Source: DASPNH01 sp035626675
Lineage (GTDB): Bacteria > Desulfobacterota > Binatia > UBA1149 > CAITLU01
Direction of reading: 5' to 3'
Assembly (NCBI GenBank): GCA_035626675.1
Contig: DASPNH010000210.1
Span: forward strand, 5,488-69,487
DNA length: 64,000 nt
The notes under the pieces are model-generated. The model did no database searches and was not told the DNA's origin. It worked only from the letters and a program-made list of their open reading frames with translations. Of the stretch, positions 36,074 to 45,111 are shown one piece after another; the first letter of the stretch is position 1, and each line of letters starts with the position of its first letter. Position numbers and translations under genes: made by a program.

Positions 36074-37315
36074 CTAGAGCATCCCGCCGATGCGCTCGAC
36101 GGCCCAGGCGAGACCGGCCAGAGCGATCAAGGAAGAGAGCGCGATGGTCAGCGGCCGCGCCGCCGCGCCACGCAGCAGCATGTGCAGCACGGGCACGACG
36201 ATGAGCAGGACGACCAGCTGTCCGGCCTCGACGCCGAGGTTGAACGCCAGCAGAGGCAGTGCCACGCCGCCTGGCGGCAGTCCGGTTTCCGCGAGAATCC
36301 CGGCGAATCCGAAGCCGTGGATCAGGCCGAAGGCGAACGTGACGAGCGCGCGCCGGTCGCCGGTCCAGCCGAGGATGTTCTCCATCGCCACGTAGACGAT
36401 GCTCAGCGCGATCACGACTTCGACGGGACCCGAAGGGAGCTGCACGATTCCAAGCGCCGCCAGTGCCAGCGTGATGCTGTGCGCGACCGTGAACGAGGTG
36501 ACGATGGCTGCCAGCCGTCGCAGGCCGCCGCCGCCGAGCAGCACGCCGAACAGGAACAGCAGATGGTCGTAGCCCGTCCAGATGTGCTCGACGCCGAGCT
36601 CGAAGAAGCGGCGGAAGGCGTCGGAGGAGCCGGCGGCGTGCTCGCCGTCCTCGGCTTCGTCGTCGCCGGCTGCAGCGTCGTGCTGCGTACCGCTGCGCGT
36701 CGCATCGCCCTTCGTCGGCGCGCCGCCGCCTGCTGCCGCATCGCCCTTCCTCCCGGTATTGCCACGCGTCGCCGCGTCGTGACCGGTGTCGCCGGCGCTG
36801 GCGTCGCCTGTCGGCAGAGGTTGCCCGAGCGTCAGGCGCGCGCTGCTCGGCGTGAATACGGTGCTGTAGGTCTGGCCGCCGAAGCGCACCGAAGCGATGT
36901 TCTGCCAGTCGTCGAGCACGCCATTGAAGGCCCGGAAGGTGATGCGCATGGAAGGGATCCTCTCGGCGGGACACTTCCACACGATGATGGCCTGGAGGTC
37001 GTCGTTCAGGTCGGGACCGATCAGGTTGTCGACCGATGGTTCGCACTTTCCTTCGGCCACGCGCATCTCGACGGTGTCCTGCATCCAGGATTCCACCTGG
37101 TCCTGCAGCGCCAGGACCTGGCCGCGCGCCAGCTTGCCGCCGCCTTCGGTGGGAAAGCCCGGCGTCAGGTGCGCGGCGTATTTCAGCCGCAGCACTGCGC
37201 CGCGATCGGAGACGTCGATGTCGGTATAGCTGATGTTGCCGAGGTGCGCGCACGCCGGGGGAGCGAGGAGCAACCCGGGCGCGAGCAGAGCGATCGCCGC
37301 GAGTATCGTGCCCAT
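36074..37315 (-). CDS. HupE/UreJ-type membrane protein with exported N-terminal domain
   Basis: A 413-residue protein. ATG at 37315 is preferred over a TTG 9 bases upstream. The signal peptide is followed by an extracytoplasmic domain (about 25-175). Next is a low-complexity Gly/Ala/Asp/Thr linker (about 175-230). The C-terminal HupE/UreJ_2 domain has six or so membrane spans, opening with the family motif GVEHIWTGYDHLLFL and GLIHGFGFAGIL. The family is associated with Ni/Co handling or with generic export of unknown substrates. It is preceded closely by an acyltransferase in the same orientation. Confidence 0.85.
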   Translation of the reverse strand: MGTILAAIALLAPGLLLAPPACAHLGNISYTDIDVSDRGAVLRLKYAAHLTPGFPTEGGGKLARGQVLALQDQVESWMQDTVEMRVAEGKCEPSVDNLIGPDLNDDLQAIIVWKCPAERIPSMRITFRAFNGVLDDWQNIASVRFGGQTYSTVFTPSSARLTLGQPLPTGDASAGDTGHDAATRGNTGRKGDAAAGGGAPTKGDATRSGTQHDAAAGDDEAEDGEHAAGSSDAFRRFFELGVEHIWTGYDHLLFLFGVLLGGGGLRRLAAIVTSFTVAHSITLALAALGIVQLPSGPVEVVIALSIVYVAMENILGWTGDRRALVTFAFGLIHGFGFAGILAETGLPPGGVALPLLAFNLGVEAGQLVVLLIVVPVLHMLLRGAAARPLTIALSSLIALAGLAWAVERIGGML

Positions 37316-37340
37316 CGGGTTCAACGCCGTGGCCCCACGT

Positions 37341-38237
37341 TCAAAAGAACACGCTGCGACGCGCCTGGCGGCCGCGCTCGAGCTGTGCCTGAAGGGCAGC
37401 CTTCACCTGGTCGACCTTTTCTTCGATGACGTCGTCCTCGTCCTCGTGATGTCCCTCGAACGTCAGCGGCTCGCCGAACTCGATGTGATAGCGCACCGGC
37501 AGCGGCCACATCCCGAGCGGTCCCAGCCATGGAAACGTGAAGGTGATCGGGAACGACGGCATCCCGAGCATGCGTGCCAGCGGCGCGATGTTGGCGATGC
37601 CGGGGTTCTGCTCCTCGGAGCCGACGATGGAGACGGGCACGATCGGCGTCTTGGTCTCTAGCGCCAGCCGCATGAAGCCGAGGCCGAACTCCATCAGCCT
37701 GTAAGCGTCGGCGTAGAGCTTGTTCATGCCGCGTACGCCTTCGGGAAAGGCCAGGACGCACTCACCATGATGCAGCATGTCTACGGCGGTCTCTCGCGTG
37801 CCGACGGCGCTGCCGGTGCGGTCGAGCAGAATGCTGAGGTAGGGCAGGGTGCCGAGCCAGTATTCGCCCATGCCGCGCGCCAGCCGCGGCGGATTGGCCT
37901 CGAGCACGCACGCCGCCGAAACCATCAGGCCGTCGAAGGCGATCTGCCCGGCATGGTTGCCGATCAGCAGCACGCGCCCTTCAGGAAGATTGTCGAGCCC
38001 GCTGGTGCGGCAACGGAAGTAGTACCGGTACATGATCGCCGCCGGCAGGATGAATCGCTTCAGTGCCTTGGGGCTGTAGCCCCAGCGGTCGTATCCGTAC
38101 TCGTTGAGCTCGGTAGGGATGCGGTCGACCTTCTGGTCGATCTCGGCCACCAGTTCGGCAAGAGGAGTGGTCAGGCCGCCGGCCGCCTGGCCGAGCCGGT
38201 CGACCAGGGTACCAATCATCTCGATGGGATCGTTCAT
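37341..38237 (-). CDS. Lysophospholipid acyltransferase-like protein
   Basis: A 298-residue PlsC-superfamily protein. The His motif is GNHAGQIAFDG (His to Asp separated by six residues) and motif III is FPEGVRG. Other blocks are ILLDRTGSAVGTRE and PVSIVGSEEQNPG. The SDR gene lies 25 bases upstream in the same direction, a pairing I recall from actinobacterial loci. Membrane-surface lipid remodelling is the likely role. Confidence 0.85.
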   Translation of the reverse strand: MNDPIEMIGTLVDRLGQAAGGLTTPLAELVAEIDQKVDRIPTELNEYGYDRWGYSPKALKRFILPAAIMYRYYFRCRTSGLDNLPEGRVLLIGNHAGQIAFDGLMVSAACVLEANPPRLARGMGEYWLGTLPYLSILLDRTGSAVGTRETAVDMLHHGECVLAFPEGVRGMNKLYADAYRLMEFGLGFMRLALETKTPIVPVSIVGSEEQNPGIANIAPLARMLGMPSFPITFTFPWLGPLGMWPLPVRYHIEFGEPLTFEGHHEDEDDVIEEKVDQVKAALQAQLERGRQARRSVFF

Positions 38238-38262
38238 CGCCGGTTGCTCGCGGGAGATGCCC

Positions 38263-39180
38263 TCATGACGCTACGCTCGCGAAGATCTCCGCCAGCGAGT
38301 GCCGAGGCCGGAAGCCCGTGGCGGCGCGGAAACGGTCGTCGCTGATGGTGCATGGATACTTGATGTAGTCGATCGCGCCCGGCGGAAACTGGTAGATGCT
38401 CAGGTTGAACAACGTGCCGATCAGAAGATGCGCGAAGGGATCGGGAATCGAGACGCGCGTGCGACCCATCTCGTGGATCGCCCGCTTGATCGGCACCGCG
38501 CCCGGCCCGGCCACGTTGAAGACGCCGCGGATCTTCTTGTTCAGGACCAGCTCGGTGGCCTCGGCGACGTCCTCGGCGTGGATGAACTGCATCATCGGGT
38601 TGAAGCCCATGATCGTCGGCACGGCGGGAAGCTTCAGGTAGGTGCCGATGGCGCTGTGCACCCCTGCGCCCAGGGTGTTCGCAGGCCTCAGCACGCAGGT
38701 CGCGATCTCCGGATAGCGCCACAGGAACGCCCCGACCAGGCCCTCGACCTCGCACAGGTCGCGGATCTCGGGAAAGTTGCGCGAGGCGTTGAGCGGATGG
38801 TCCTCGTCCATGTAGCGCGGATTGGTCGCCATCGCGCCGTAGACGTAGGAGCTGGACAGGACGATGACCTGCTTGACGCCGTATTCGGCGCAGTGCTCGA
38901 GCACGCGCTTGGTGCCGGCCACGTTGATCTCGTGGCGAGTGGCAGGGTCGGAGCGGAAGTGGCGGATGAATGCGCCGTGCACGACCGCATCGGGACGCTC
39001 GGTGCGGAAGATGTCCTCGAAACGGCGCTTGAGAAAGTCGAACTGGTGGACGACGACCCCATCGGGAGCGCTCGGCCACGGCTCGCGGTCCACGCCGATC
39101 ACCTGCCATTTGGAACGCACGCTCTTGGCGAGCAGACGGCCCTGTGCGCCCGCAATGCCGGTGATCAGGAGCTTGGGCAC
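38263..39180 (-). CDS. Extended SDR (NAD-dependent epimerase/dehydratase family), active-site variant
   Basis: A 305-residue Rossmann protein with the glycine motif GIAGAQG (8-14), VIGVDREPW and the SSSYVYGAM block. At the place of the catalytic Tyr-x-x-x-Lys it reads FPEIR, so Tyr is Phe and Lys is Arg. It should bind NAD(P) but is unlikely to do standard epimerase/dehydratase chemistry. It heads the SDR-acyltransferase pair and diverges from the ADP-ribosylglycohydrolase gene with 86 bases between. Confidence 0.88.
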   Translation of the reverse strand: MPKLLITGIAGAQGRLLAKSVRSKWQVIGVDREPWPSAPDGVVVHQFDFLKRRFEDIFRTERPDAVVHGAFIRHFRSDPATRHEINVAGTKRVLEHCAEYGVKQVIVLSSSYVYGAMATNPRYMDEDHPLNASRNFPEIRDLCEVEGLVGAFLWRYPEIATCVLRPANTLGAGVHSAIGTYLKLPAVPTIMGFNPMMQFIHAEDVAEATELVLNKKIRGVFNVAGPGAVPIKRAIHEMGRTRVSIPDPFAHLLIGTLFNLSIYQFPPGAIDYIKYPCTISDDRFRAATGFRPRHSLAEIFASVAS

Positions 39181-39266
39181 GCGGTGGGATTACGGGAATC
39201 GAGGATGGGAGGCAACGTTGCCGCCGCAATGTACCTCGCCGCCTGTTCCGACATAATGCGCGCCCC

Positions 39267-40208
39267 GTGACCGATCGTGCTTCCCACTTCGAAGGATGCC
39301 TTCTTGGCGTCATGGTCGGCGACAGCCTCGGCTCGCGCGTCGAGAACGCTTCGGCCGCGATGATCCGTCACCGCCATCGCGACGAGGACGAGATGCGTGC
39401 GCTGCGTCCGGGCCCATACGGTTCGGCCACCGAGATGACGCTGGCGCTGGCCGAGGCACTTGCCGAGGACCCCAAGTTCGATGGCGATGCGTTCGCGCGC
39501 CGGGTTGTGGCGCGCCACCACGAAGCGCGCATCTACGGGCAGGGAACCTCGCTCGCCATTGCGCGGCTGCGCGCAGGTTACGACTGGCGCGACGCAGGCA
39601 GCGGGCATGGGCGCGGCAGCTACGGCAACGCGGCGGCGGTGCGCAGCGCGCCGATCGGCCTGATGTTCGGCCACGACGTCGACCAGCTGCGCTGGGTGGC
39701 CGAGGAGGCAGCCGGCGTCACGCACACGCATGCGTTCGCCGTCGAAGGCGCCGTGCTGTTCGCCCTCGGCGTGGCCGCCGCGTTGTCGGCGCGTGGCAGC
39801 GCACTGGATCCGCTGGATTTCCTCGACGCCGTTGCCGCCGAAGTCCATACGCGCGAGTACCGCACCCACATCGAGACCGCGCAGGCCATCGTGCAGCGGC
39901 CGTGGGACGGCGGCATCGTGGTGGCGCGTCTAGGCAACAATCAGACCGCGCTGGGCTCGGTGGTGACCTCGATGGTGTGCTTTGCCAGTCACCCCGCCAG
40001 CTTTTCCGACGCCGTGCGCGCGGCGGTGGCCCTTGGCGGCAATGCCAGCTCCATCGTGGCGATGACGGGAGCGCTGGCGGGAGCGTTTCACGGGGCGGAC
40101 GACATCCCGCCCGTCTGGATCGACGCGCTCGAAAACGCCGACATCACTGCCGAGACGATGCGAGCGGCGGGACGGACGCTGGAAGCGCTGACGCGATCGA
40201 TCGAATAG
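39267..40208 (+). CDS. ADP-ribosylglycohydrolase-like protein with degenerate metal site
   Basis: A 313-residue protein from a GTG start. It has the ARH/DraG fold markers: LLGVMVGDSLGSRVEN at the N-terminus, YGNAAAVRSAPIGL, THTHAFAVEGA, and a C-terminal AMTGALAGAFHG helix. The two-metal ligands are changed: the T-D-D-T motif reads TEMT, and G-G-D-x-D-T reads GGNASS. Hydrolysis of ADP-ribosyl bonds by the usual Mg mechanism is therefore doubtful. It is a single gene between divergent and convergent neighbours. Confidence 0.85.
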   Translation: MTDRASHFEGCLLGVMVGDSLGSRVENASAAMIRHRHRDEDEMRALRPGPYGSATEMTLALAEALAEDPKFDGDAFARRVVARHHEARIYGQGTSLAIARLRAGYDWRDAGSGHGRGSYGNAAAVRSAPIGLMFGHDVDQLRWVAEEAAGVTHTHAFAVEGAVLFALGVAAALSARGSALDPLDFLDAVAAEVHTREYRTHIETAQAIVQRPWDGGIVVARLGNNQTALGSVVTSMVCFASHPASFSDAVRAAVALGGNASSIVAMTGALAGAFHGADDIPPVWIDALENADITAETMRAAGRTLEALTRSIE

Positions 40209-40229
40209 CGCCTGCGCGAGCGCGGACGC

Positions 40230-41120
40230 CTAGCGCTTGCCGATCGCCTTGTTGGCCACCGGCGGCTTGGCCGAGTAGTCGTAGAAGCCGAGCTTCGTCT
40301 TGCGGCCCAGCGTCCCCTCGGCCACCAGCTTCTCGAGCAGCGGCGTCGGCTTCATGTAGTCCTGCTGGAAGGTCGCGTACAGGTTCTGCGACATGGCCAG
40401 GACGATGTCGAGACCGATGTAGTCGGCCAGCGCCAAAGGGCCCATCGGATGGTTGGCGCCGAGCTGCATGGCGGTGTCGATGCCGGCGATGTCGGCAAGG
40501 CCCGACTCCACGCAGCGGATCGCGTCGACCATGTACGGGGTCAGCAGGCGGTTCACGATGAAGCCTGTCTCGTCCTTGACCAGCACCGGCGTCTTGCCGA
40601 GCTTCTCTACGAAGGCGAGGGCGTCGGCGGTGACGGCGGCATCGGTGGTCGCCGTCGGAATGACCTCGACCAGCTTCATGACGGTTGCGGGATTGAAGAA
40701 GTGCAGGCCGATGAAGCGGCCGGTGCGCCTGGTCGCATCCTGCATCCTGGTGATCGACAGCGTCGAGGTGTTGCTGGCCAGGATGCACGTCGGCTTACAG
40801 ATGCGGTCGGCCTCGGCGAACTTGTCGCGCTTGGTGGCGAGGTCCTCGACGATCGACTCGATGAAGACGTCGGCGTCGGCCGCTTCCGAGATCTGGTCGG
40901 TGAAGGACAGGCGCGACATCGTACCGTCCATCGCCGACTGCTCGAGCTTGCCGCGCTCGACCTGGGCGGCCAGCTGCTTCTCGATGCCGGCGCGCGCCGT
41001 GTCGCTGGGGCCGGGCGTGGCCTTGATCATCACCACGTCCAGACCGGCTGCCGCTGCCACCTGCGCAATGCCCGAGCCCATCTGTCCGCCGCCGAGTACT
41101 GCAACCTTGCCGATGCTCAT
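40230..41120 (-). CDS. 3-hydroxyacyl-CoA (3-hydroxybutyryl-CoA) dehydrogenase
   Basis: A 296-residue protein. Start at MSIGKVAVLGGGQMG with GGAAG upstream; the open frame reaches 41144. The NAD(P)-binding loop GGGQMGSGIAQ is at 9-19. GLHFFNPATVMKLVEVI holds the catalytic His region. The C-terminal HCDH domain has GFIVNRLLTPYM and NHPMGPLALADYIGLDI. It oxidises 3-hydroxyacyl-CoA to 3-ketoacyl-CoA. Typical single-function type (hbd/fadB2-like). It precedes repeat locus 7 and the MDR gene lies upstream in the same direction. Confidence 0.94.
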   Translation of the reverse strand: MSIGKVAVLGGGQMGSGIAQVAAAAGLDVVMIKATPGPSDTARAGIEKQLAAQVERGKLEQSAMDGTMSRLSFTDQISEAADADVFIESIVEDLATKRDKFAEADRICKPTCILASNTSTLSITRMQDATRRTGRFIGLHFFNPATVMKLVEVIPTATTDAAVTADALAFVEKLGKTPVLVKDETGFIVNRLLTPYMVDAIRCVESGLADIAGIDTAMQLGANHPMGPLALADYIGLDIVLAMSQNLYATFQQDYMKPTPLLEKLVAEGTLGRKTKLGFYDYSAKPPVANKAIGKR

Positions 41121-41162
41121 CGTTTCTTCCTTCGGGTCGGTCACGGGCAGATCGCGTGTCCC

Positions 41163-41228
41163 GTACCTGACTCTAGAACCGTCTTTTCAGTACCTGACCC
41201 CAAAACCGCGTTTTCAGTACCTGACCCC
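41163..41228. repeat. GGGGTCAGGTACTG repeat, locus 7 (three units)
   Basis: On the given strand it reads three tandem GTACCTGAC(C/T)(C/T) units separated by CAAAACCG-TTTTCAG spacers (41163-41228), the reverse complement of the unit at locus 6. It lies between the hydroxyacyl-CoA dehydrogenase and MDR genes. Confidence 0.9.
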
Positions 41229-41239
41229 ATTCCTGGCGG

Positions 41240-42394
41240 TCAGCCGTTGACGCGGAAGACGGGGAACCAGCCTACCTTGTCCGCCTTGTAGTCGGCGAAG
41301 AGCTGGGGGATCTCGTCGTAGTCGTAGACTCGCGTGTCGAGCGGCGGCAGCCAGCCGTTCTTCTCGGCGAAGGCCACCGACTCTACGCCCTGCTGGTAGC
41401 GGGCGTAGTGCGTGTTGACGTGCTGGTGGCGCGCGATGCACTCGCTGGCGCGCACCAGCTCGATCATCATGCCTTCTTTCCAGCCGGCAGTGGCGATGAC
41501 GCCCTGGCGCGCCAGCGCCTTGAGCGTGGCACGGAAGACCGGGACGCCGACGTAGTCGATGAAGATGTTGACGAGGTTGCCGCCCGTCATCTCTTCGACC
41601 TTCTTCATGAAGATGTTCTCGGCGGCCAGATACTTCCTGGTGTACTCCTCGTCGGTGCGGAAGCGCTTCTTGTCGAAGTACAGGTCGCGGAACTCGCGGC
41701 GATCGACGGCGCGGATGCCGAGGCTCTCGATGGTCAGCAGGCGCTCGTCGGTCGACGCTATCTGCGCGACGTTGGCGCCGTGATGCTTGGCAAGGGCGAG
41801 CTCGCCGAGCGTGACGCCGCCGCCCCATCCCCAGACTTCCGGATGCGGCAGCTCTTCCTCGTTCAGCAGCAGGCGCAGCGTGCCCCATGCCAGCTCGAAG
41901 TTGGACCACGCGGTGACGTAGCGAAGCGAGAACGCTGCCCACTGCTCGAGCGGATACTGGGTCTTGGCGGGAATCGGAATGACCTGATGGGCCTTGAGCT
42001 TGGTCTGCTTGGCCAGGAACCCGATGCTGCCAGGATCGTCGTAGCCGAAGATGCGCTCGGGATAGCCGAACTTGTCGGGCGAGCCGTTGCAGAACAGGAT
42101 CGCGTTGTCGCCTTCGCGAGCAGTGGTGACCGCCGAGCCCACCTTCTCGACTCTGCACACGCCGGCGTTGCCGATGACCAGCTTAGGCTCGTTGCGCGCC
42201 AGGCAGATGTCGATGGGCTTGCGCTCGACGGCATGCCCCATGTTGCCTTCCATGCATCCGAACAGCGGCGAGACCAGAACCTCGTTCGGCCCCGGCTCCT
42301 CGAACTCGAACGTCTCGCGGACCAACTCGGTCCGCTGCGGCGGTGCTCCCTTCTCGCCTGCGTAGAGCACCCAGGCATCGGTCTTGATCGTCAT
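41240..42394 (-). CDS. MDR-superfamily zinc-type dehydrogenase/reductase
   Basis: A 384-residue protein. Start at the ATG at 42394 behind AGGAG; the open frame to 42502 is repeat-derived sequence and is rejected. The cofactor domain shows WGWGGGVTLGELALAKHHGA, a variant of GxGxxG, preceded by LRYVTAWSNFELAWG. The N-terminal GroES-like domain (MEGNMGHAVERK) lacks an obvious structural-zinc Cys cluster. The layout recalls crotonyl-CoA reductase/carboxylase relatives, but the overall match is only to the MDR superfamily. Function unassigned; an acyl-CoA-type substrate fits the neighbour. Confidence 0.8.
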   Translation of the reverse strand: MTIKTDAWVLYAGEKGAPPQRTELVRETFEFEEPGPNEVLVSPLFGCMEGNMGHAVERKPIDICLARNEPKLVIGNAGVCRVEKVGSAVTTAREGDNAILFCNGSPDKFGYPERIFGYDDPGSIGFLAKQTKLKAHQVIPIPAKTQYPLEQWAAFSLRYVTAWSNFELAWGTLRLLLNEEELPHPEVWGWGGGVTLGELALAKHHGANVAQIASTDERLLTIESLGIRAVDRREFRDLYFDKKRFRTDEEYTRKYLAAENIFMKKVEEMTGGNLVNIFIDYVGVPVFRATLKALARQGVIATAGWKEGMMIELVRASECIARHQHVNTHYARYQQGVESVAFAEKNGWLPPLDTRVYDYDEIPQLFADYKADKVGWFPVFRVNG

Positions 42395-42463
42395 CGTCGG
42401 CTCCTGTGGGGTTGAAAAGCGGCGGGAAGGTAACGTGGGGCTTGGCCGAAGACAACAAAACGA

Positions 42464-42519
42464 AGGGGTCAGGTACGGAATCGTGAATCGCCCGGACTTC
42501 ACGATTCACTACCTGACCC
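42464..42519. repeat. GGGGTCAG palindrome, locus 8 (full GGAATCGTGAA subtype)
   Basis: GGGGTCAGGTACGGAATCGT (42464-42483) is matched by ACGATTCACTACCTGACCCC (42500-42519), giving a long imperfect stem. Locus 2 is a truncated copy of this subtype. It sits in the gap upstream of the MDR gene. Confidence 0.92.
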
Positions 42520-42601
42520 CGCTCCCGTGCGGTAACGGGCAGCATCCGTTCACGGACGCCGTGAACGAAGAACTGGCGCTCCGAAAGTGGCAAACGAAAA
42601 A

Positions 42602-42627
42602 GCCCCCGCGTCTTGCGACGCGGGGGC
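42602..42627 (-). terminator. Intrinsic terminator of the Cys-rich secreted protein gene
   Basis: An 11-bp G+C-rich stem (GCCCCCGCGTC / GACGCGGGGGC) with a TTGC loop. On the minus strand it is followed by TTTTTCGTTT, a good T-tract. It lies 53 bases after the stop at 42680. Confidence 0.9.
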
Positions 42628-42679
42628 CCTGTTCGATCGCTCGCTGCCTCTCCGTCGGAGAGTCAGCTGACGAGGTTGA

Positions 42680-44818
42680 CTACGGGCAGTTCGAGCCGCC
42701 CGGCAGGTTGTACCGGGTGCCGTTGGCGCAGAACAGGTCGAAGTTGAAGTTCAACTTGACGCGGCCGGGGCCGGGCAGGCCGCCGGCGCTGTTCACGCCA
42801 GGGTTCGAGGTCTGCGCGGTGCAGAACGTCGACACGCCCGTGCTCTCGAAGATGCCCGGGATGCCCGTGGTGGTGATGGTCGGCAGGAAGCAAGCACGGA
42901 CTTCGTCGGGCTGGCAGGTGCCGCAGTCGCCACCGGGGCAGTCGGCGTCCAGAGCATCGCAGTCGCCCTGGTTGTTGCAGGTGATGATGCCCTTGGGAGC
43001 GCCGCGGTTGTCGGCACGCACGTAGTTGCTGCAGTGCGAGACGATGGGCGTGTCCTCGTCGCAGAAGCCGTTGTTGCCACCGTTGTCGACGCAGCCGGCC
43101 ACGCCGTCGGTGCACGCGTTCTGCTGCGAGTTGGTGCCGCCCGTGCACAGGCCCGCGCCGGCCGCGATGCAGTCGGCATCGGAGTCGCAACCGATGGTCG
43201 TGTCACCGGTGCACTGCATGCAGTGGCAGGGCGGGACGCTGCAGTTGCCGGCCGCCAGGCCGGCGGTGATCGACTGCGTGCCGCTGCTGAACTTCAGCGC
43301 CAGCGTCAGGCCGGTGCCCGAGACGTTGACCATCGCGCTCGGCTGACAGTCGAAGCTGGTCGTGCCGAAGTCCGCGCTGGTGGCGTTGCCGTCGCAAGCC
43401 TGGCCGTTGCGCACGCCGCCGCTGCACGTGCCGTTGCGGTTGCCATCGTTCAGGGTTCCGTCGCCGACGCAGGTCGGGCACGGCTTGGAAACGCTGATGC
43501 CGAGGTGGACGACGGCCTTGGTGGAGGTCGTCACGTCGTACTCGCCCAGGCCGATCGTGTTGCCGGTGAACTGCCCCGAGAAGCGGTTGCTGACGCAGAC
43601 CGGAGTGCTCGCCGAAGACAGCGGCAGCGGAGGTCCGAAGTAGCACTGGCAGTCCTGGGTGGCCAGACCGGCGCAGCCGTTGGGAGCCGCATCGTTGTCG
43701 TTGCCGTTGATCGTGTCGCAGGTGCGCGTCACGTCGCTGCTGCAGCGGCAGGTGCTGTAGGTGCCGGTGTAGGAGGAATCGACCGGAGTCGGATCCAGCG
43801 TCACGTCGCAGTCGTCGCAGTCGTCGTCGCAGTTGTTCAGGTTCACGGCGCCCAGGTACTGGTCGATGACGTCGACGCCGTGCGCGAGACCGGTGTAGCC
43901 GGAGTCGAGGACGGTGTCGGTCTGCTTGCTGCCGAAGCCGGCGTTGATGATCACGTTGGCGGAGGCCGGACAGGTGCCGGGCAGCTCCTGGGCAATGGCG
44001 GCGAGGCCGTTGGCCAGAGGCGTGACGGCGCGATTGGTGACGCACTCTACGAGCTGGCTGGCGCTCTGGCCGCACAGGTCGAGCTCGAGGAGGTCGGCGG
44101 CGGGAACCGCTGCACACGCGTCATTGATGGCCGTGGTCACGGCGGCCAGCGTCGGATTGATCTTGCCACTGGCGTCACCGGTGGCGCAGCTGTCGAAGTC
44201 CTCGGCGTTGCCGGTTCCCTTCTCGATGGTGGCCTGGCACTTCGCGCGCTCCTTGCCGGCAGTGGCGATGGCCTTGGCGGCCGTCTTGCCAATGCCGCCC
44301 TGGCAGGAGGCCTGCTCCTTGGTCAGAGGCAGATTGCCCGAGGCAGGATTGCCGAGGATGCTGACCGCGAGACGATTCACGTACTCGTCGGACAGCGCGA
44401 TGAGGCAATCCGAAAGCTCGACGAAGGTGTCGATGCCGGTGGTCGCACCGCCATCATCGACGGTCTTTACGGGCACGGGGCAGCGCGGGTACATTGCCAG
44501 CACGTCGGCGAACGGAGTGCCGTCGATGACACAGGCCTTCAGGATCGCCGCTTCGACCTTGTCGCGGGCGCCAGGCAGACCCATCTTCAGGTCGGCGGTA
44601 TCGACGTCGTTGCAGTTGGTGGAGGCGACGATCTTGGCGCCGCTGCGGGACTTGTGGCAGCCGGTTACTGCCTTCATGAGAGTGGCTTGATACTTTCCGA
44701 TATTCTTGGCGATGGTCGCGTGACACTTCGCGCTCTGCGCGGAGGCTGTGCCTGCCGCAAAGACGCAAACCGTCGCTACCGTCGCCGCACTGACGAGCAA
44801 GCGTGCAGTCGACTTCAT
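42680..44818 (-). CDS. Large secreted Cys-rich protein of unknown function
   Basis: A 712-residue protein. Start behind AGGAGGAGAG. Signal peptide 1-27 (AAGTASAQ). Residues about 28-290 are helical with spaced Cys (KCHATIAKNIGKYQATLMKA, TKEQASCQGGIGKTAAKAI), a style shared with the N-terminus of the DUF1566 protein. The second half is beta-rich and Cys-dense, with aspartate/Cys loops (NNCDDDCDDCDVTLD, CDSDADCIAAGAGLC) like Ca-binding or EGF-like turns, and ends GGSNCP. I recognise no named family. Extracellular location and disulfide or metal stabilisation are inferred. It has its own terminator at 42602-42627. Confidence 0.85.
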   Translation of the reverse strand: MKSTARLLVSAATVATVCVFAAGTASAQSAKCHATIAKNIGKYQATLMKAVTGCHKSRSGAKIVASTNCNDVDTADLKMGLPGARDKVEAAILKACVIDGTPFADVLAMYPRCPVPVKTVDDGGATTGIDTFVELSDCLIALSDEYVNRLAVSILGNPASGNLPLTKEQASCQGGIGKTAAKAIATAGKERAKCQATIEKGTGNAEDFDSCATGDASGKINPTLAAVTTAINDACAAVPAADLLELDLCGQSASQLVECVTNRAVTPLANGLAAIAQELPGTCPASANVIINAGFGSKQTDTVLDSGYTGLAHGVDVIDQYLGAVNLNNCDDDCDDCDVTLDPTPVDSSYTGTYSTCRCSSDVTRTCDTINGNDNDAAPNGCAGLATQDCQCYFGPPLPLSSASTPVCVSNRFSGQFTGNTIGLGEYDVTTSTKAVVHLGISVSKPCPTCVGDGTLNDGNRNGTCSGGVRNGQACDGNATSADFGTTSFDCQPSAMVNVSGTGLTLALKFSSGTQSITAGLAAGNCSVPPCHCMQCTGDTTIGCDSDADCIAAGAGLCTGGTNSQQNACTDGVAGCVDNGGNNGFCDEDTPIVSHCSNYVRADNRGAPKGIITCNNQGDCDALDADCPGGDCGTCQPDEVRACFLPTITTTGIPGIFESTGVSTFCTAQTSNPGVNSAGGLPGPGRVKLNFNFDLFCANGTRYNLPGGSNCP

Positions 44819-45111
44819 TCGAATTCTCTCCTCCTGTGGGACTCGGGAAGTGGTTCCTTTTTTGTCTGGTTCCGGCGACGCGAATGCATCCCCGTAACGA
44901 GCCGCTCTCGTATCTGATGTTGCGCGAGTTCAGTCAAGAGTGGAGTGCGCTCCTGACATGCCGTCGGGAGTCAAAAAGTCGTGCGAGTCCGCTCGTCTTG
45001 GGGGCAGTTTTCGCTTCGACCAACTTGCAGCGGTCGTGCAAGGACCGCCGCGCCGGCCAGCAATGACCGGCGAGGTTTGGCTACGACGCGGTGCGGCCAA
45101 CGCCGCAGCCG

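Noticed and set aside
41163..41228. CRISPR-like tandem repeat
   Set aside because: Three short units only, with repeated A/T spacers and matches elsewhere in the window. It is a GGGGTCAG-type repeat, not a CRISPR array.
42395..42502. 36-residue extension of the MDR gene
   Set aside because: It is repeat-derived sequence (locus 8 region); the ATG at 42394 has its own ribosome-binding site.
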